Origin: an uncultured Propionibacteriaceae bacterium
GTDB taxonomy: Bacteria > Actinomycetota > Actinomycetes > Propionibacteriales > Propionibacteriaceae
Length of the DNA: 60,476 nt
NCBI GenBank assembly: GCA_938046585.1
Contig: CALIWR010000034.1
Location: 1 to 60,476, forward strand
Reading direction: 5' to 3'
Shown here piece after piece: positions 32,627-42,136 of the stretch. The first letter of the stretch is position 1. The number at the start of each line of letters is the position of its first letter. The notes beneath the pieces are model-generated. The model was given only the letters and a program-made list of their open reading frames with translations, was not told the origin of the DNA and did not search any database. The translations under genes were made by a program, and so were the position numbers.

Positions 32627-33706
32627 TCACTGGGTCCGCAGCAGGACCTTGATCTGGCGACGCTCGTCCATCGCCCGGTAGCCCTCGGCTGCGTCCTCGA
32701 GCGGGATCTGGCTGGTAAAGACCTTCCCGGGGTTGATCTGGCCGGAGCAGATCCGCTCGATCAGGTCGGGCAGGAAGCGACGGACCGGGGCCGGACCGCC
32801 CAACAGGTGGACCTCGGCCGCGAACAAGGCCACCCCCTCCAGGGTCACGCCATGAGAGACACCGACGAAGCCGACGTACCCGCCGGGGCGGCAGGAAGCG
32901 ATGGCCTGCTCCACCGAGACCTGGTTGCCGACGGCTTCGACGACCCCGTGGGCGCCGTAGCCGCCGGTGACTTCCTTGACTTTGATTGCGCCCTCATCGC
33001 CCCGTTCGGCGATCACCACGTCAGCCCCAAAGTCTCGCGCCATCGCGGCCCGGTCCTCGTGGCGGGAGAAGGCGATCACGTTCTCGCTGCCGAGCGCCTT
33101 GGCCGCCAGCACCGCACACAGTCCGACCGCGCCATCGCCCACCACGGCGATCGTCTTTCCCGGGCCGGCTTGGGCAGCCACCGCCCCGAACCAGCCGGTC
33201 CCCAGCACGTCGGAGGCGGCTAGCAGGGAGGCGATCTGGCCCTCGTCGTCGGGCCTGCCGCCCGGCACCACGACCAGCGTGCCATCGGCCTCGGGCACCC
33301 GCGCATACTGGGCCTGCGCCTCACCCATGAACGGCTGTTCGACGTTCGGGCAGCGAGACTGGAAGCCCGAATCGCAGATCTCGCAGGTGTTGTCGCTGAC
33401 GCAGAAGGAGCCGACGACAAAATCGCCCGGCCTGACGCTAGTGACCGCATCCCCAACCTCGACGACAGTCCCCACATATTCGTGGCCCATCGGGCGGGGC
33501 TCGGAGAAGTCAGCGTCGATACCCCGGTACGGCCATAGGTCGGAGCCGCAGATGCAGGCCGCGTCCACGCGAATCACGGCATCGGTCGGCTTGCGAACCC
33601 GCGGGACCGGGCGGTCCTCGACCCGGACATCGCCAGGGCCGTACATGACGACGCCGCGCATCGTGGCGGGCAGGGCGTCAGGAGTGATGGTCGGCTGACT
33701 GCTCAT
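32627..33706 (-). CDS. Zinc-dependent alcohol dehydrogenase family protein
   Basis: A 359-residue medium-chain dehydrogenase. Catalytic zinc ligands lie in CICGSDLWPYRG and GHEYVG, structural zinc in the cluster CEICDSGFQSRC, and the NAD(P) Rossmann loop is VVGDGAVGLCAVLAAK. The substrate is unknown; members oxidise small alcohols or reduce aldehydes. ATG 33706 has GAGAGGA 6-7 nt upstream. This start lies 29 bp inside the end of cutC, so the two genes overlap in different frames and are probably coupled. Confidence 0.9.
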   Translation of the reverse strand: MSSQPTITPDALPATMRGVVMYGPGDVRVEDRPVPRVRKPTDAVIRVDAACICGSDLWPYRGIDADFSEPRPMGHEYVGTVVEVGDAVTSVRPGDFVVGSFCVSDNTCEICDSGFQSRCPNVEQPFMGEAQAQYARVPEADGTLVVVPGGRPDDEGQIASLLAASDVLGTGWFGAVAAQAGPGKTIAVVGDGAVGLCAVLAAKALGSENVIAFSRHEDRAAMARDFGADVVIAERGDEGAIKVKEVTGGYGAHGVVEAVGNQVSVEQAIASCRPGGYVGFVGVSHGVTLEGVALFAAEVHLLGGPAPVRRFLPDLIERICSGQINPGKVFTSQIPLEDAAEGYRAMDERRQIKVLLRTQ

Positions 33707-34475
33707 GGCTGGTCCTCTCGTGGATAACGGCTTCAACCCTACGCGAGCTGGCTGGCTGCCGGTGACTGTCTGCTGAGGTTCCGGGAGGGTGACGCACCTC
33801 GTCGTCGATCAGCGAACGCCACGAGGCGACCAGGGCCGGGTCGACGTATGCCCGGTACGAGCCTTGGGGGCGGGCCGGGGTCCCGATGTGGAAGCCAGTC
33901 ACCCCGGCCCGGGCCAGCCAGGGGACATGCTCGGGCCGTAGCCCACCGCCGGCCACCACCAGCCGAGCCACCTGCGGGTCGGCCCGGCAGCGGGCGACCA
34001 GATCGTCCAGTCCGTACCCGACACCCCGCGCCGAGCCTGCCGTCAGGACCTGGTCCAGGCCTGGCAGCCGACGCAGGTCACGCCAGGCGCGGTCCTGATC
34101 CAGGGCCGAGTCCAGGGCCCGATGAAAGGTCCAGCGCCATCCGTCAGCCAGCTCGGCGCAGACTTCGAGGTCAATCTCGCTGTGCCCATTCAGGAAACCC
34201 ATCACCATCGCGTCGGCGCCGGCATCCAGGTACGAGGCTGCCAGGCCCCGCAGTCGGGTCACTTCGGCCCCATCAGTGCCGAAACCGGCCCGTAGCCGCA
34301 GCATCACCCGCAGCTCCACCGTGGTCGCCCGTCGGACATCGGCCACCATCGCCGGTTCGGGTGAGAGTCCACCCTCGGCCATCGACCCGACCAGCTCAAC
34401 CCGGGTCGCCCCGCCCTCGGCGGCTCGCTGGGCATCCGCCGGGTGCAGCACCACGACTTCCAGTACTGCGGCCAC
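33678..34475 (-). CDS. cutC: CutC family protein
   Basis: A 265-residue CutC-type TIM barrel, with LEVVVLHPADAQRAAEGGA and RVELVGSMAEGGLSPEPAMV at the start and LTAGSARGVGYGLDDLVAR later. The family was named for copper tolerance, but its biochemical function is unsettled. GTG 34475 is chosen because GGAGGTGA sits immediately upstream, a near-perfect ribosome site; ATG 34499 is possible but lacks one. The C-terminal tail is His/Ser-rich (HERTSHEQSADHHS) and lies in the overlap with the dehydrogenase gene. Confidence 0.85.
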   Translation of the reverse strand: MAAVLEVVVLHPADAQRAAEGGATRVELVGSMAEGGLSPEPAMVADVRRATTVELRVMLRLRAGFGTDGAEVTRLRGLAASYLDAGADAMVMGFLNGHSEIDLEVCAELADGWRWTFHRALDSALDQDRAWRDLRRLPGLDQVLTAGSARGVGYGLDDLVARCRADPQVARLVVAGGGLRPEHVPWLARAGVTGFHIGTPARPQGSYRAYVDPALVASWRSLIDDEVRHPPGTSADSHRQPASSRRVEAVIHERTSHEQSADHHS

Positions 34476-34545
34476 ATCACCTCCGATCGTTGTCCCCATA
34501 GTGCCTGGTCAGGTTGGTGTCTCGGGCGTACGGCACCGGGAAACA

Positions 34546-34579
34546 CCGCAGGGCGGCCCCGGTCGGGACCGCCCTGCGG
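34546..34579 (-). terminator. Terminator hairpin after groEL
   Basis: An 11-bp perfect stem, CCGCAGGGCGG / CCGCCCTGCGG, with a 12-nt loop lies 15 nt beyond the groEL stop on its transcript, between groEL and cutC. It should end the heat-shock transcript. Confidence 0.85.
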
Positions 34580-34594
34580 ATGGTTGGTGCAGAC

Positions 34595-36220
<1,626 letters not shown>

Positions 36221-36327
36221 GTGTTCCGGGTTTCCTCCGGTTGCCGGGAGCTCCGCAGAGCCCCCTCGGTGTCCAGGTGACGCCGGTCAGTGCCCGCGAC
36301 GGACGGCCAGAGACCTCACCGACTGGC

Positions 36328-36354
36328 GTAGCACTCACCCTCCGAGAGTGCTAA
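36328..36354. promoter_or_regulatory. CIRCE operator 1 (HrcA site)
   Basis: GTAGCACTC-N9-GAGTGCTAA matches the CIRCE inverted repeat (TTAGCACTC-N9-GAGTGCTAA) except for the first base. It lies about 108 bp upstream of groEL. Confidence 0.95.
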
Positions 36355-36361
36355 CCCATGT

Positions 36362-36388
36362 TTAGCACTCGACCTGGGAGAGTGCAAA
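36362..36388. promoter_or_regulatory. CIRCE operator 2 (HrcA site)
   Basis: TTAGCACTC-N9-GAGTGCAAA is a second CIRCE element with one mismatch in the right arm. It begins 7 bp after the first. Two adjacent operators should give tighter HrcA control. Confidence 0.92.
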
Positions 36389-36472
36389 CGTCGGGCGACC
36401 TTCGGAGCCGCTGCGCGGCGACTGATTGGCCCGCCTCTGCCGTGCTGACAGGCCAAAACCGGATCGGGGCCG

Positions 36473-36478
36473 TACGCT
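36473..36478 (+). promoter_or_regulatory. -10 element of the two-component operon (TACGCT)
   Basis: TACGCT is followed by 6 nt and then the ATG at 36485 of a short reading frame that precedes the histidine kinase. This is the best promoter candidate for the kinase-regulator operon and would put the kinase GTG about 110 nt into the transcript. Confidence 0.5.
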
Positions 36479-36484
36479 AGTGCC

Positions 36485-36586
36485 ATGCATCGGCCTCGTC
36501 TCGCGCTCGCCGCCGGCCGCCCCCGGGGCACTAACACCAGCGCGACCTGGACGCCAGACCGACTCGTCAGCGGCCCGGACCGCTGA
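36485..36586 (+). CDS. Putative leaderless leader peptide upstream of the kinase
   Basis: A 33-codon frame (start MHRPRLALAAGRPRG, end RLVSGPDR, then TGA) begins exactly 6 nt after TACGCT. It ends 10 nt before the kinase GTG at 36597 and is in another frame. The close spacing would allow translational coupling or attenuation. It is Arg/Pro-rich. It could also be chance in GC-rich DNA; no homologue is known to me. Confidence 0.3.
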   Translation: MHRPRLALAAGRPRGTNTSATWTPDRLVSGPDR

Positions 36587-36596
36587 CGGGGACACC

Positions 36597-38102
36597 GTGG
36601 CAAGACTGTCAAGGGGCCGTGCCCCGGCCCGGGCAGAGCCGGGGACACCGGCCTCGAAAACCCCCGGTCGTGGCCGGGGGGTGCGCAGCATCCGAGAGCG
36701 GATCGTGGTCACGATCCTGCTGCTGACCACTTTCGGGCTGGGGCTGTCGGGCGTGGTGGCGTACGTGCTGCAGAGCACCAGGATCCAAAATTCGGCTTTC
36801 GCCGAGCTGGCTCGCGACGAGGAACAGTTCCGGAATCTGGCGGCGGGCAATGCCAACCCGGAGAACAGCGGCAAGCCGTTCGTCAACGCCAGCGAACTAC
36901 TGAGCGCCGGGATGCAGAGCAAGCCATTGTCAGACTCGGGCGGGGCGATGGCCCTGTCAGGGGGCAAGGTGATCTGGACTGCGCCGGTCTCGGCCCGGGT
37001 CCGTCCCGAGAACAACGAGGTCTTCAAGCAGGTCGCCATCTCGGCCTCGGTCAGCAGCCAGACCACGACCGACCGATTCCTGTTGGGTGGTACAGACTGG
37101 GCCTACAGCGTAGTGCCGGTGGTCTTCGCAGAGACCGGGGAGCAGGGGGCGCTGGTCCGGGTGATCGATCTCACCATCGAGCGGCGCGGCCTGAATGACA
37201 CCTTCACCACGTACGTCGTGGTCTCGGTCGGAGCGATCTTGGCGATCGTGGGGATCACCTGGTTGGTGATGTCGCGGCTGCTGCAGCCGATCTCATGGGT
37301 GCAGCGTACGGCCGAGGAGATCTCCGAGCACGACATCTCACGCCGGATCCAGGTCCGCGGCAATGACGATCTGGCTGCGCTCACCCATACCGTCAACACC
37401 ATGCTGGATCGGTTGGAGTCGGCGGTGGGCGCCCAGAAACGTCTCCTCGACGATGTCGGCCATGAGCTGCGGACCCCTATGACGATCATCCGCGGGCACC
37501 TGGAACTGATGGATACCACTGACCCGATGGATGCCGAGGTAGTCCGGGCACTGGCCTTGGAGGAGCTCTCTCGGATGAGCAACCTGGTCAATGATCTGCT
37601 GGTACTGGCGCAGTCCGAACGTTCGGACTTCGTGGTGCCGCAGGAAGTCGACATGGCCCGTCTCACCGACGAGACCTACGAGAAGGTCCGGGTGCTGGGC
37701 GAGCGGCCCTGGGTGATGGATGACCTGGCCGACGTCACGGTGATGTGTGACCCGCAGCGGATCACCCAGGCCTGGCTACAGTTGGCCGCGAACGCTGTCA
37801 AGTACTCTCCTGACAAGTCTCCGATTGGACTGGGCTCGAAGGTTGAGGGTGACAACGTCCGGCTCTGGGTACGAGACCATGGGATGGGATTCACGGAGGA
37901 CGAGAAGGAGTTGGTTTTGGAAAGATTTGGACGATCGCGACGCGCGGGAGCCAAGAGAACTGACTCTGCGGGGCTTGGGCTCGCTATTGTGAACTCGATC
38001 GCCTTGGCTCACGGCGGCAGGGTCGACATCGACTCCATTCCCGAGGTCGGCAGCACCGTCAGCCTGGTGATCCCCCGTCAGCCAGCCACGGAGAATGCAT
38101 GA
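36597..38102 (+). CDS. Sensor histidine kinase
   Basis: A 501-residue membrane kinase. A basic N-terminal tail (30 residues) leads to helix one (IVVTILLLTTFGLGLSGVVA), an extracytoplasmic sensor of about 145 residues, helix two (VVVSVGAILAIVGITWLVM) and HAMP. The HisKA H-box DVGHELRTPMT has the phosphorylated His289. The ATPase domain has N-box LAANAVKYSP, G1 DHGMGF and G2 GLGLAIV. The signal sensed is unknown. GTG 36597 follows GGGGA and keeps a normal tail; the frame is open to 36426 but that would run over the promoter. Confidence 0.92.
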   Translation: MARLSRGRAPARAEPGTPASKTPGRGRGVRSIRERIVVTILLLTTFGLGLSGVVAYVLQSTRIQNSAFAELARDEEQFRNLAAGNANPENSGKPFVNASELLSAGMQSKPLSDSGGAMALSGGKVIWTAPVSARVRPENNEVFKQVAISASVSSQTTTDRFLLGGTDWAYSVVPVVFAETGEQGALVRVIDLTIERRGLNDTFTTYVVVSVGAILAIVGITWLVMSRLLQPISWVQRTAEEISEHDISRRIQVRGNDDLAALTHTVNTMLDRLESAVGAQKRLLDDVGHELRTPMTIIRGHLELMDTTDPMDAEVVRALALEELSRMSNLVNDLLVLAQSERSDFVVPQEVDMARLTDETYEKVRVLGERPWVMDDLADVTVMCDPQRITQAWLQLAANAVKYSPDKSPIGLGSKVEGDNVRLWVRDHGMGFTEDEKELVLERFGRSRRAGAKRTDSAGLGLAIVNSIALAHGGRVDIDSIPEVGSTVSLVIPRQPATENA

Positions 38103-38758
38103 ACGAGATCCTGATCGTCGAGGACGAGGAACGCATCGCTGCGTTCTTGGCAAAGGGATTGCGGGCCGCGGGTTTCCCGTCGAGCACCGAATCCTCAGGG
38201 GTCGCCGCCTGGCATAAGGCCATGTCCGGCGACTATGACTTGATCATCCTCGACGTGGGACTGCCCGACGTCAATGGTTTCGAGGTGCTCCGGCGAATCC
38301 GGGGGCAGGGTTCTCGGATCCCGGTGATCATGCTCACCGCGCGCTCCTCGGTCAATGACACCGTCAAAGGTTTGGAGTACGGCGCTGACGACTACATCGC
38401 CAAGCCATTCCGGTTCGAGGAACTCGTGGCCCGGGTCCGCCGGCGGCTGCGTCGGGAAGCACCTTCGGAGGCCTCGCTGACATTGCAGCACGGCAAGCTC
38501 AAGCTGGATCTGCGTACCCATAAGGCATCGCTGTCGGGCCGCGAGGTCGAGCTCACTGCCCGGGAGTTCACCCTGATCGAGACCTTCATGCGGCACCCCG
38601 GCGAGGTGCTCAGCCGAGAATCGCTGCTGAGCGCGGTCTGGGGTTACGACTTTGACCCGAACTCGAACGTGGTGGATGTGTATGTGCGCTACCTGCGCAA
38701 CAAGCTGGGCGCCGACGTGGTGGAGACGGTCCGCGGCGCCGGGTATCGGCTGGTCTGA
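38099..38758 (+). CDS. OmpR/PhoB family response regulator
   Basis: A 219-residue regulator. The receiver domain has acidic pocket VEDEER, phospho-acceptor Asp52 in LIILDVGLPD, Thr in MLTARS and Lys in YIAKPF. A winged-helix DNA-binding domain follows, with the recognition part LLSAVWGYDFDPNSNVVDVYV. The ATG overlaps the kinase stop (ATGA), so kinase and regulator are cotranslated and surely a pair. A 13-bp terminator follows directly. Confidence 0.96.
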   Translation: MNEILIVEDEERIAAFLAKGLRAAGFPSSTESSGVAAWHKAMSGDYDLIILDVGLPDVNGFEVLRRIRGQGSRIPVIMLTARSSVNDTVKGLEYGADDYIAKPFRFEELVARVRRRLRREAPSEASLTLQHGKLKLDLRTHKASLSGREVELTAREFTLIETFMRHPGEVLSRESLLSAVWGYDFDPNSNVVDVYVRYLRNKLGADVVETVRGAGYRLV

Positions 38759-38765
38759 AACTCAG

Positions 38766-38796
38766 CGGCGGCTTTCCCAGCCCGGGAAAGCCGCCG
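38766..38796 (+). terminator. Terminator after the two-component operon
   Basis: A perfect 13-bp stem, CGGCGGCTTTCCC / GGGAAAGCCGCCG, with loop AGCCC begins 8 nt after the regulator stop. Confidence 0.92.
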
Positions 38797-38937
38797 CCGT
38801 GCTATCGCACAGGTAATCGTGCGGGCTGATACCCCCAACATGTGCTGCAGAGAAACCCTGGCGTGTTGGTATGGCTCCATCAATCACGTGAAGCGGGGTG
38901 GGGCGACGAGACCGGTCGTCGACTGAGCAGGGTGACC

Positions 38938-39753
38938 CTACAGGGAGGCGAGAATTCGTCCCAACAGACCAACCACACCACCGGACCGGGTTTCTTCTCC
39001 GGTTTGGGCGGACTCGCTGGGTTCGGGGGCCTGCGCCTGGCGCGTGGTCTTCGTAGAGGTCGGCTTCGGGCTTGGGGTGGCGGCGGCGGCCACGGTCGCA
39101 GATGCACTGGCGGTCGGCGTCGGGCTCGGGGCCGCGCTCGGGGTCTGATCCGCGTTCGACGTCGCGATGCCACTCGAGGCCGGCTCAACGGAAGAGGTCG
39201 GCGATGCCGAGGCCGGTGACGTCGGTGTCGGGGCCGGTCGAGTCGCACTCGGAGTCGGTGTCGGGGATGGGATCGTCGTAACACCCCGGTTCGGGATGAC
39301 CGGGACGGTGGGTTCCGGGATCGGGTTCGGCATTGGGCTGAGACCCGGGATGGTCACCACATTCATCGGCCGAGAATTCGCGGGGACATAGGCCGGTGTC
39401 GGCTGGGCATCGTCTGAGCGCCGCGGGGCGGTGGTTGTGGTGACGCTCGAGGCCTGCGAGACCGTCGCAGCCGGCAGTGTCGGGGCAGCGGTGGTGCTGG
39501 CTGCGGTACTGCTGGCTGGTAACACGGCCGATGGTGGCGGGACCGGGACGGTAGCCGATTCACTGGGACGAGCATTCGGCAGGCTGACCTGCCCGGCCCT
39601 AACGGCGTCCGGCCCGTTGGCCTTCATGGTCACAGCAGAACTAGCGGTCGGGCGGGAGTCCAGGGCGGCGAGGGCCGCGGTGGTCCCCATGAAGGCGATC
39701 ACCACACCCATCATGCCGGCCGCGATCCAGATCGCGGCGAGGTTGCGTCCCAT
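38938..39753 (-). CDS. Pro/Ser/Thr-rich exported or membrane-anchored protein
   Basis: About 271 residues. An N-terminal helix (AAIWIAAGMMGVVIAFMGTTA) is a signal peptide or anchor. The remainder is low-complexity Pro, Ser, Thr and Ala, with a slightly more ordered piece NVVTIPGLSPMPNPIPEPTV. The C terminus (SGGVVGLLGRILASL) is hydrophobic. This composition suits a cell-wall-spanning or O-glycosylated protein. ATG 39753 follows GAGAGG by 6 nt. No domain recognised; in such sequences homology searches are easily misled. Confidence 0.65.
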   Translation of the reverse strand: MGRNLAAIWIAAGMMGVVIAFMGTTAALAALDSRPTASSAVTMKANGPDAVRAGQVSLPNARPSESATVPVPPPSAVLPASSTAASTTAAPTLPAATVSQASSVTTTTAPRRSDDAQPTPAYVPANSRPMNVVTIPGLSPMPNPIPEPTVPVIPNRGVTTIPSPTPTPSATRPAPTPTSPASASPTSSVEPASSGIATSNADQTPSAAPSPTPTASASATVAAAATPSPKPTSTKTTRQAQAPEPSESAQTGEETRSGGVVGLLGRILASL

Positions 39754-39971
39754 CCTGGGCCTCTCGCGGAACATCACGGAATCGTCCGCGGGGCAAGACG
39801 TTCACCGAACATAACCGCTCCCCACCTGGTAGACCAGATTGTCGGGACGCCGGTGCCCCCCGGCTCGGCGTCCCTGTTGGCCACCAGTGAAGCCTCCCCG
39901 CAGCCCTCATGCTCCGACGATGAGAGCTTCCTCATGGTCGTTATGGCACCACGGTGGCCCACACTGGACCC

Positions 39972-40418
39972 ATGCCCCTGTCAGCCGTACGCCGGATCGC
40001 CAACTGGGTCAACCTGTCGACGCCCCTCGGTCTGACGATTGCCCGGCTGGGACGGGCTCAGGTGAGGCAGGATCACGAGGGGTTGTACTGGGCGGAGGGA
40101 TACCGTTTCCGGTTCCCGGTCGCTGGGGCCTTCACCGTCGGGAATGTGATCATCACGGCCTCCTACTTCGAGGAGCTGGGACCGGCGGTCTGGGCACACG
40201 AGGTCCGCCACACCTGGCAGTGGATGCTGTGCGGGAGCTCGTTTCTCCCCCTCTACATCGCGGCCATGGGTTGGTCCTGGGCACTGACCGGTGATCGTGC
40301 CGCACAGAACCCCTTCGAACGAATCGCCGGTCTCGGCGCCGGCGGCTACCACGACCAGCCGCTGCGCCGACCGGTGGCAAAAGCCCTCCAGCGGTTACGG
40401 GAGGTAGTACGGCACTGA
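39972..40418 (+). CDS. Small putative zincin-like protein (HEVRH motif)
   Basis: A 148-residue protein with no signal peptide. It carries HEVRHTWQW (His76-Glu77-x-x-His80), an HExxH zinc-protease motif, with a later NPFERIAG in which Glu117 could be the third ligand as in gluzincins. Two weakly hydrophobic stretches (NVIITASYF and LPLYIAAMGWSWAL) flank the motif. I do not recognise a named family; a mini-peptidase or a metal-binding non-enzyme are both possible. ATG 39972 lies 6 nt after CACACT (39960-39965). Confidence 0.7.
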   Translation: MPLSAVRRIANWVNLSTPLGLTIARLGRAQVRQDHEGLYWAEGYRFRFPVAGAFTVGNVIITASYFEELGPAVWAHEVRHTWQWMLCGSSFLPLYIAAMGWSWALTGDRAAQNPFERIAGLGAGGYHDQPLRRPVAKALQRLREVVRH

Positions 40419-40461
40419 GCCCGACCGCGATCATGACCACTGCAGACGAGCCATACCGTGC

Positions 40462-40749
40462 TCAGCGAGACAGATCGATCCCCAGCCGGGCTGCTGACCG
40501 GTGGCGGCGCCGTTCGGCGCGTAGCCGCCGCAGTCGCTTCACCAACAGCGGATCAGCCGCCAAGGCGGCCTCGGTATCGATCAGATCGTTGAGCTCCTGG
40601 TAGTACCGGGTGGCCGACACCTGGAACCGTTCCCGGATGGTCTGTTCCTTAGCTCCGGAAGCCTTCCACCAGTGACGCTCGAAGTCGAGGATGGCGGCGT
40701 CGCGCTCTGACAGTTCCGGACCTGAGGTCGCACTCGATACCGGCTCCAT
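40462..40749 (-). CDS. DUF3263 domain-containing protein
   Basis: A 95-residue actinobacterial protein. LSERDAAILDFERHWW and KEQTIRERFQVSATRYYQELNDLID form the conserved DUF3263 core, a small helical domain that looks like a helix-turn-helix; the Arg-rich C terminus (RRLRAERRRHRSAAR) could contact nucleic acid. DNA binding is inferred only. ATG 40749 has TACACT 8 nt upstream (40758-40763). The gene is divergent from manA. Confidence 0.88.
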   Translation of the reverse strand: MEPVSSATSGPELSERDAAILDFERHWWKASGAKEQTIRERFQVSATRYYQELNDLIDTEAALAADPLLVKRLRRLRAERRRHRSAARLGIDLSR

Positions 40750-40857
40750 GGGCCTTGAGTGTAAGCCACCGAATGACAACCATGTAATGAGCCCCGCAGG
40801 ACCCGCCAGGACCTCGGCTAGGCTGACGCTGTAGCGACTCGACGGATGAGGACCCGG

Positions 40858-42033
40858 ATGCGCAGGATCGAGGGCAGGGCCCAGCACTACGCGTGGGGAT
40901 CGACCACCGACATTCCCCAGTTGCTGGGCATGCCGGCGACCGACCAGCCATACGCCGAGCACTGGTTCGGCGCCCACGAGTCAGCCCCGTCGCTGGTCGA
41001 CGGCCAGCCGTTGGACCAGCAGCTGGCGGCTGACCCGGGCCTGCTCGGGGAGGCCTCCCGATCCCGGTTCGGGCCTCGGCTGCCGTACCTCGTGAAGTTC
41101 CTGGCAGCAGCCCATCCCTTGTCCATCCAGGCTCATCCCGACCGGGCCCAGGCCAAGGCCGGTTACGCGGCCGAGGAGGCGGCGTTGGTGCCCATCGGCT
41201 CGCCAGAGCGGACCTATCGGGATCCGTGGCCGAAGCCCGAATGCGTGATCGCGCTCACCACCTTCCACGGTCTTGGTGGTTTCCGAGAGCCCGGCCAGAC
41301 CGTACGGCTCTTCGAAGCGCTGGGGGTGGCGCGGCAGTTGAACCCCGTGATCAGTCCCCTGTCGCAGCGACGGGGTTCGGCGGCCGTCGCCGAGGTCTTC
41401 TTCGACGTGCTCAGCTTGGAGGGTGAGCGGCTGGACCTGGTCGACCTGGTGGTCCAGGCCGCCCAGGCCCACGCTGACGACCCGGGCGAGGTGGGACTCT
41501 TCGCGCGGACCGCGCTCGAGATCGACGAGCAGTTCCCCCACGACCGGGGCACCCTGGCGGCCCTGCTGCTGAACCGGTTCACCTTGGAACCAGGTCAGGG
41601 GATGTTCCTTCCCCCCGGAAGCATGCACGCCTACCTGCGGGGCTTCGCGCTCGAGGTGATGGCGAATTCGGACAACGTCCTGCGCGGCGGCCTCACCAGC
41701 AAGCACATCGACATCGACGGCCTGCTGACCGTGGTCGACTTCTCGCCGCACCCCCTGCAGCCGATCGTCCCAGTCCCCTTCGAGACCGGGGTCCGGCGCT
41801 ACCCCACCCAAGCCGACGAATTCGCGGTCTGGGCGCTCGGGCCAGCCGCTGACACAACCTTGCCGGGCGGTGGGGCCCGGATCTTGGTGGTGGCTCAGGG
41901 CACGGCGACCCTGAGCAACGAGACCAGCTCGCTCACGCTGACCGCGGGCCAGGCGGCTTTCGTACCCGCCACTGAGCAGCCGGCGGTGATGGTCGCCGGC
42001 ACCGCCTACCTAGCCGGGCATGGCCTCGGCTAG
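40858..42033 (+). CDS. manA: Mannose-6-phosphate isomerase, class I
   Basis: A 391-residue zinc enzyme interconverting fructose-6-phosphate and mannose-6-phosphate, which supplies mannose for GDP- and polyprenyl-phosphate-mannose. Zinc-site motifs are PLSIQAHPDRAQAK and the later LPPGSMHAYLRG, with KPECVIALTTF between. ATG 40858 has GAGGA 6 nt upstream; ATG 40846 is the alternative. TAGGCT at 40819-40824 is a likely -10, giving a short leader. Its product pathway feeds the protein mannosyltransferase at 7 kb. Confidence 0.95.
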   Translation: MRRIEGRAQHYAWGSTTDIPQLLGMPATDQPYAEHWFGAHESAPSLVDGQPLDQQLAADPGLLGEASRSRFGPRLPYLVKFLAAAHPLSIQAHPDRAQAKAGYAAEEAALVPIGSPERTYRDPWPKPECVIALTTFHGLGGFREPGQTVRLFEALGVARQLNPVISPLSQRRGSAAVAEVFFDVLSLEGERLDLVDLVVQAAQAHADDPGEVGLFARTALEIDEQFPHDRGTLAALLLNRFTLEPGQGMFLPPGSMHAYLRGFALEVMANSDNVLRGGLTSKHIDIDGLLTVVDFSPHPLQPIVPVPFETGVRRYPTQADEFAVWALGPAADTTLPGGGARILVVAQGTATLSNETSSLTLTAGQAAFVPATEQPAVMVAGTAYLAGHGLG

Positions 42034-42049
42034 CCTGGACCAGGGCCTT

Positions 42050-42121
42050 GCCTCTGTAGCTCAGTGGTAGAGCACCCGCCTTGTAAGCGGAAGGTCGTGG
42101 GTTCGAATCCCACCGGGGGCT
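42050..42121 (+). tRNA. tRNA-Thr (UGU)
   Basis: A 72-nt cloverleaf: acceptor GCCTCTG/CGGGGGC, D arm GCTC...GAGC, anticodon stem CCCGC/GCGGA with loop CTTGTAA giving anticodon TGT, and T arm GTGGG-TTCGAAT-CCCAC. The discriminator is T and CCA is not encoded. It begins 16 nt after the manA stop. Confidence 0.95.
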
Positions 42122-42136
42122 CTACTATCGCCTGGT

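Noticed and set aside
38842..39219. 125-codon plus-strand frame near 39 kb
   Set aside because: Antisense to the Pro/Ser/Thr-rich protein gene; Gly/Arg repeats arise from the complementary low-complexity codons.
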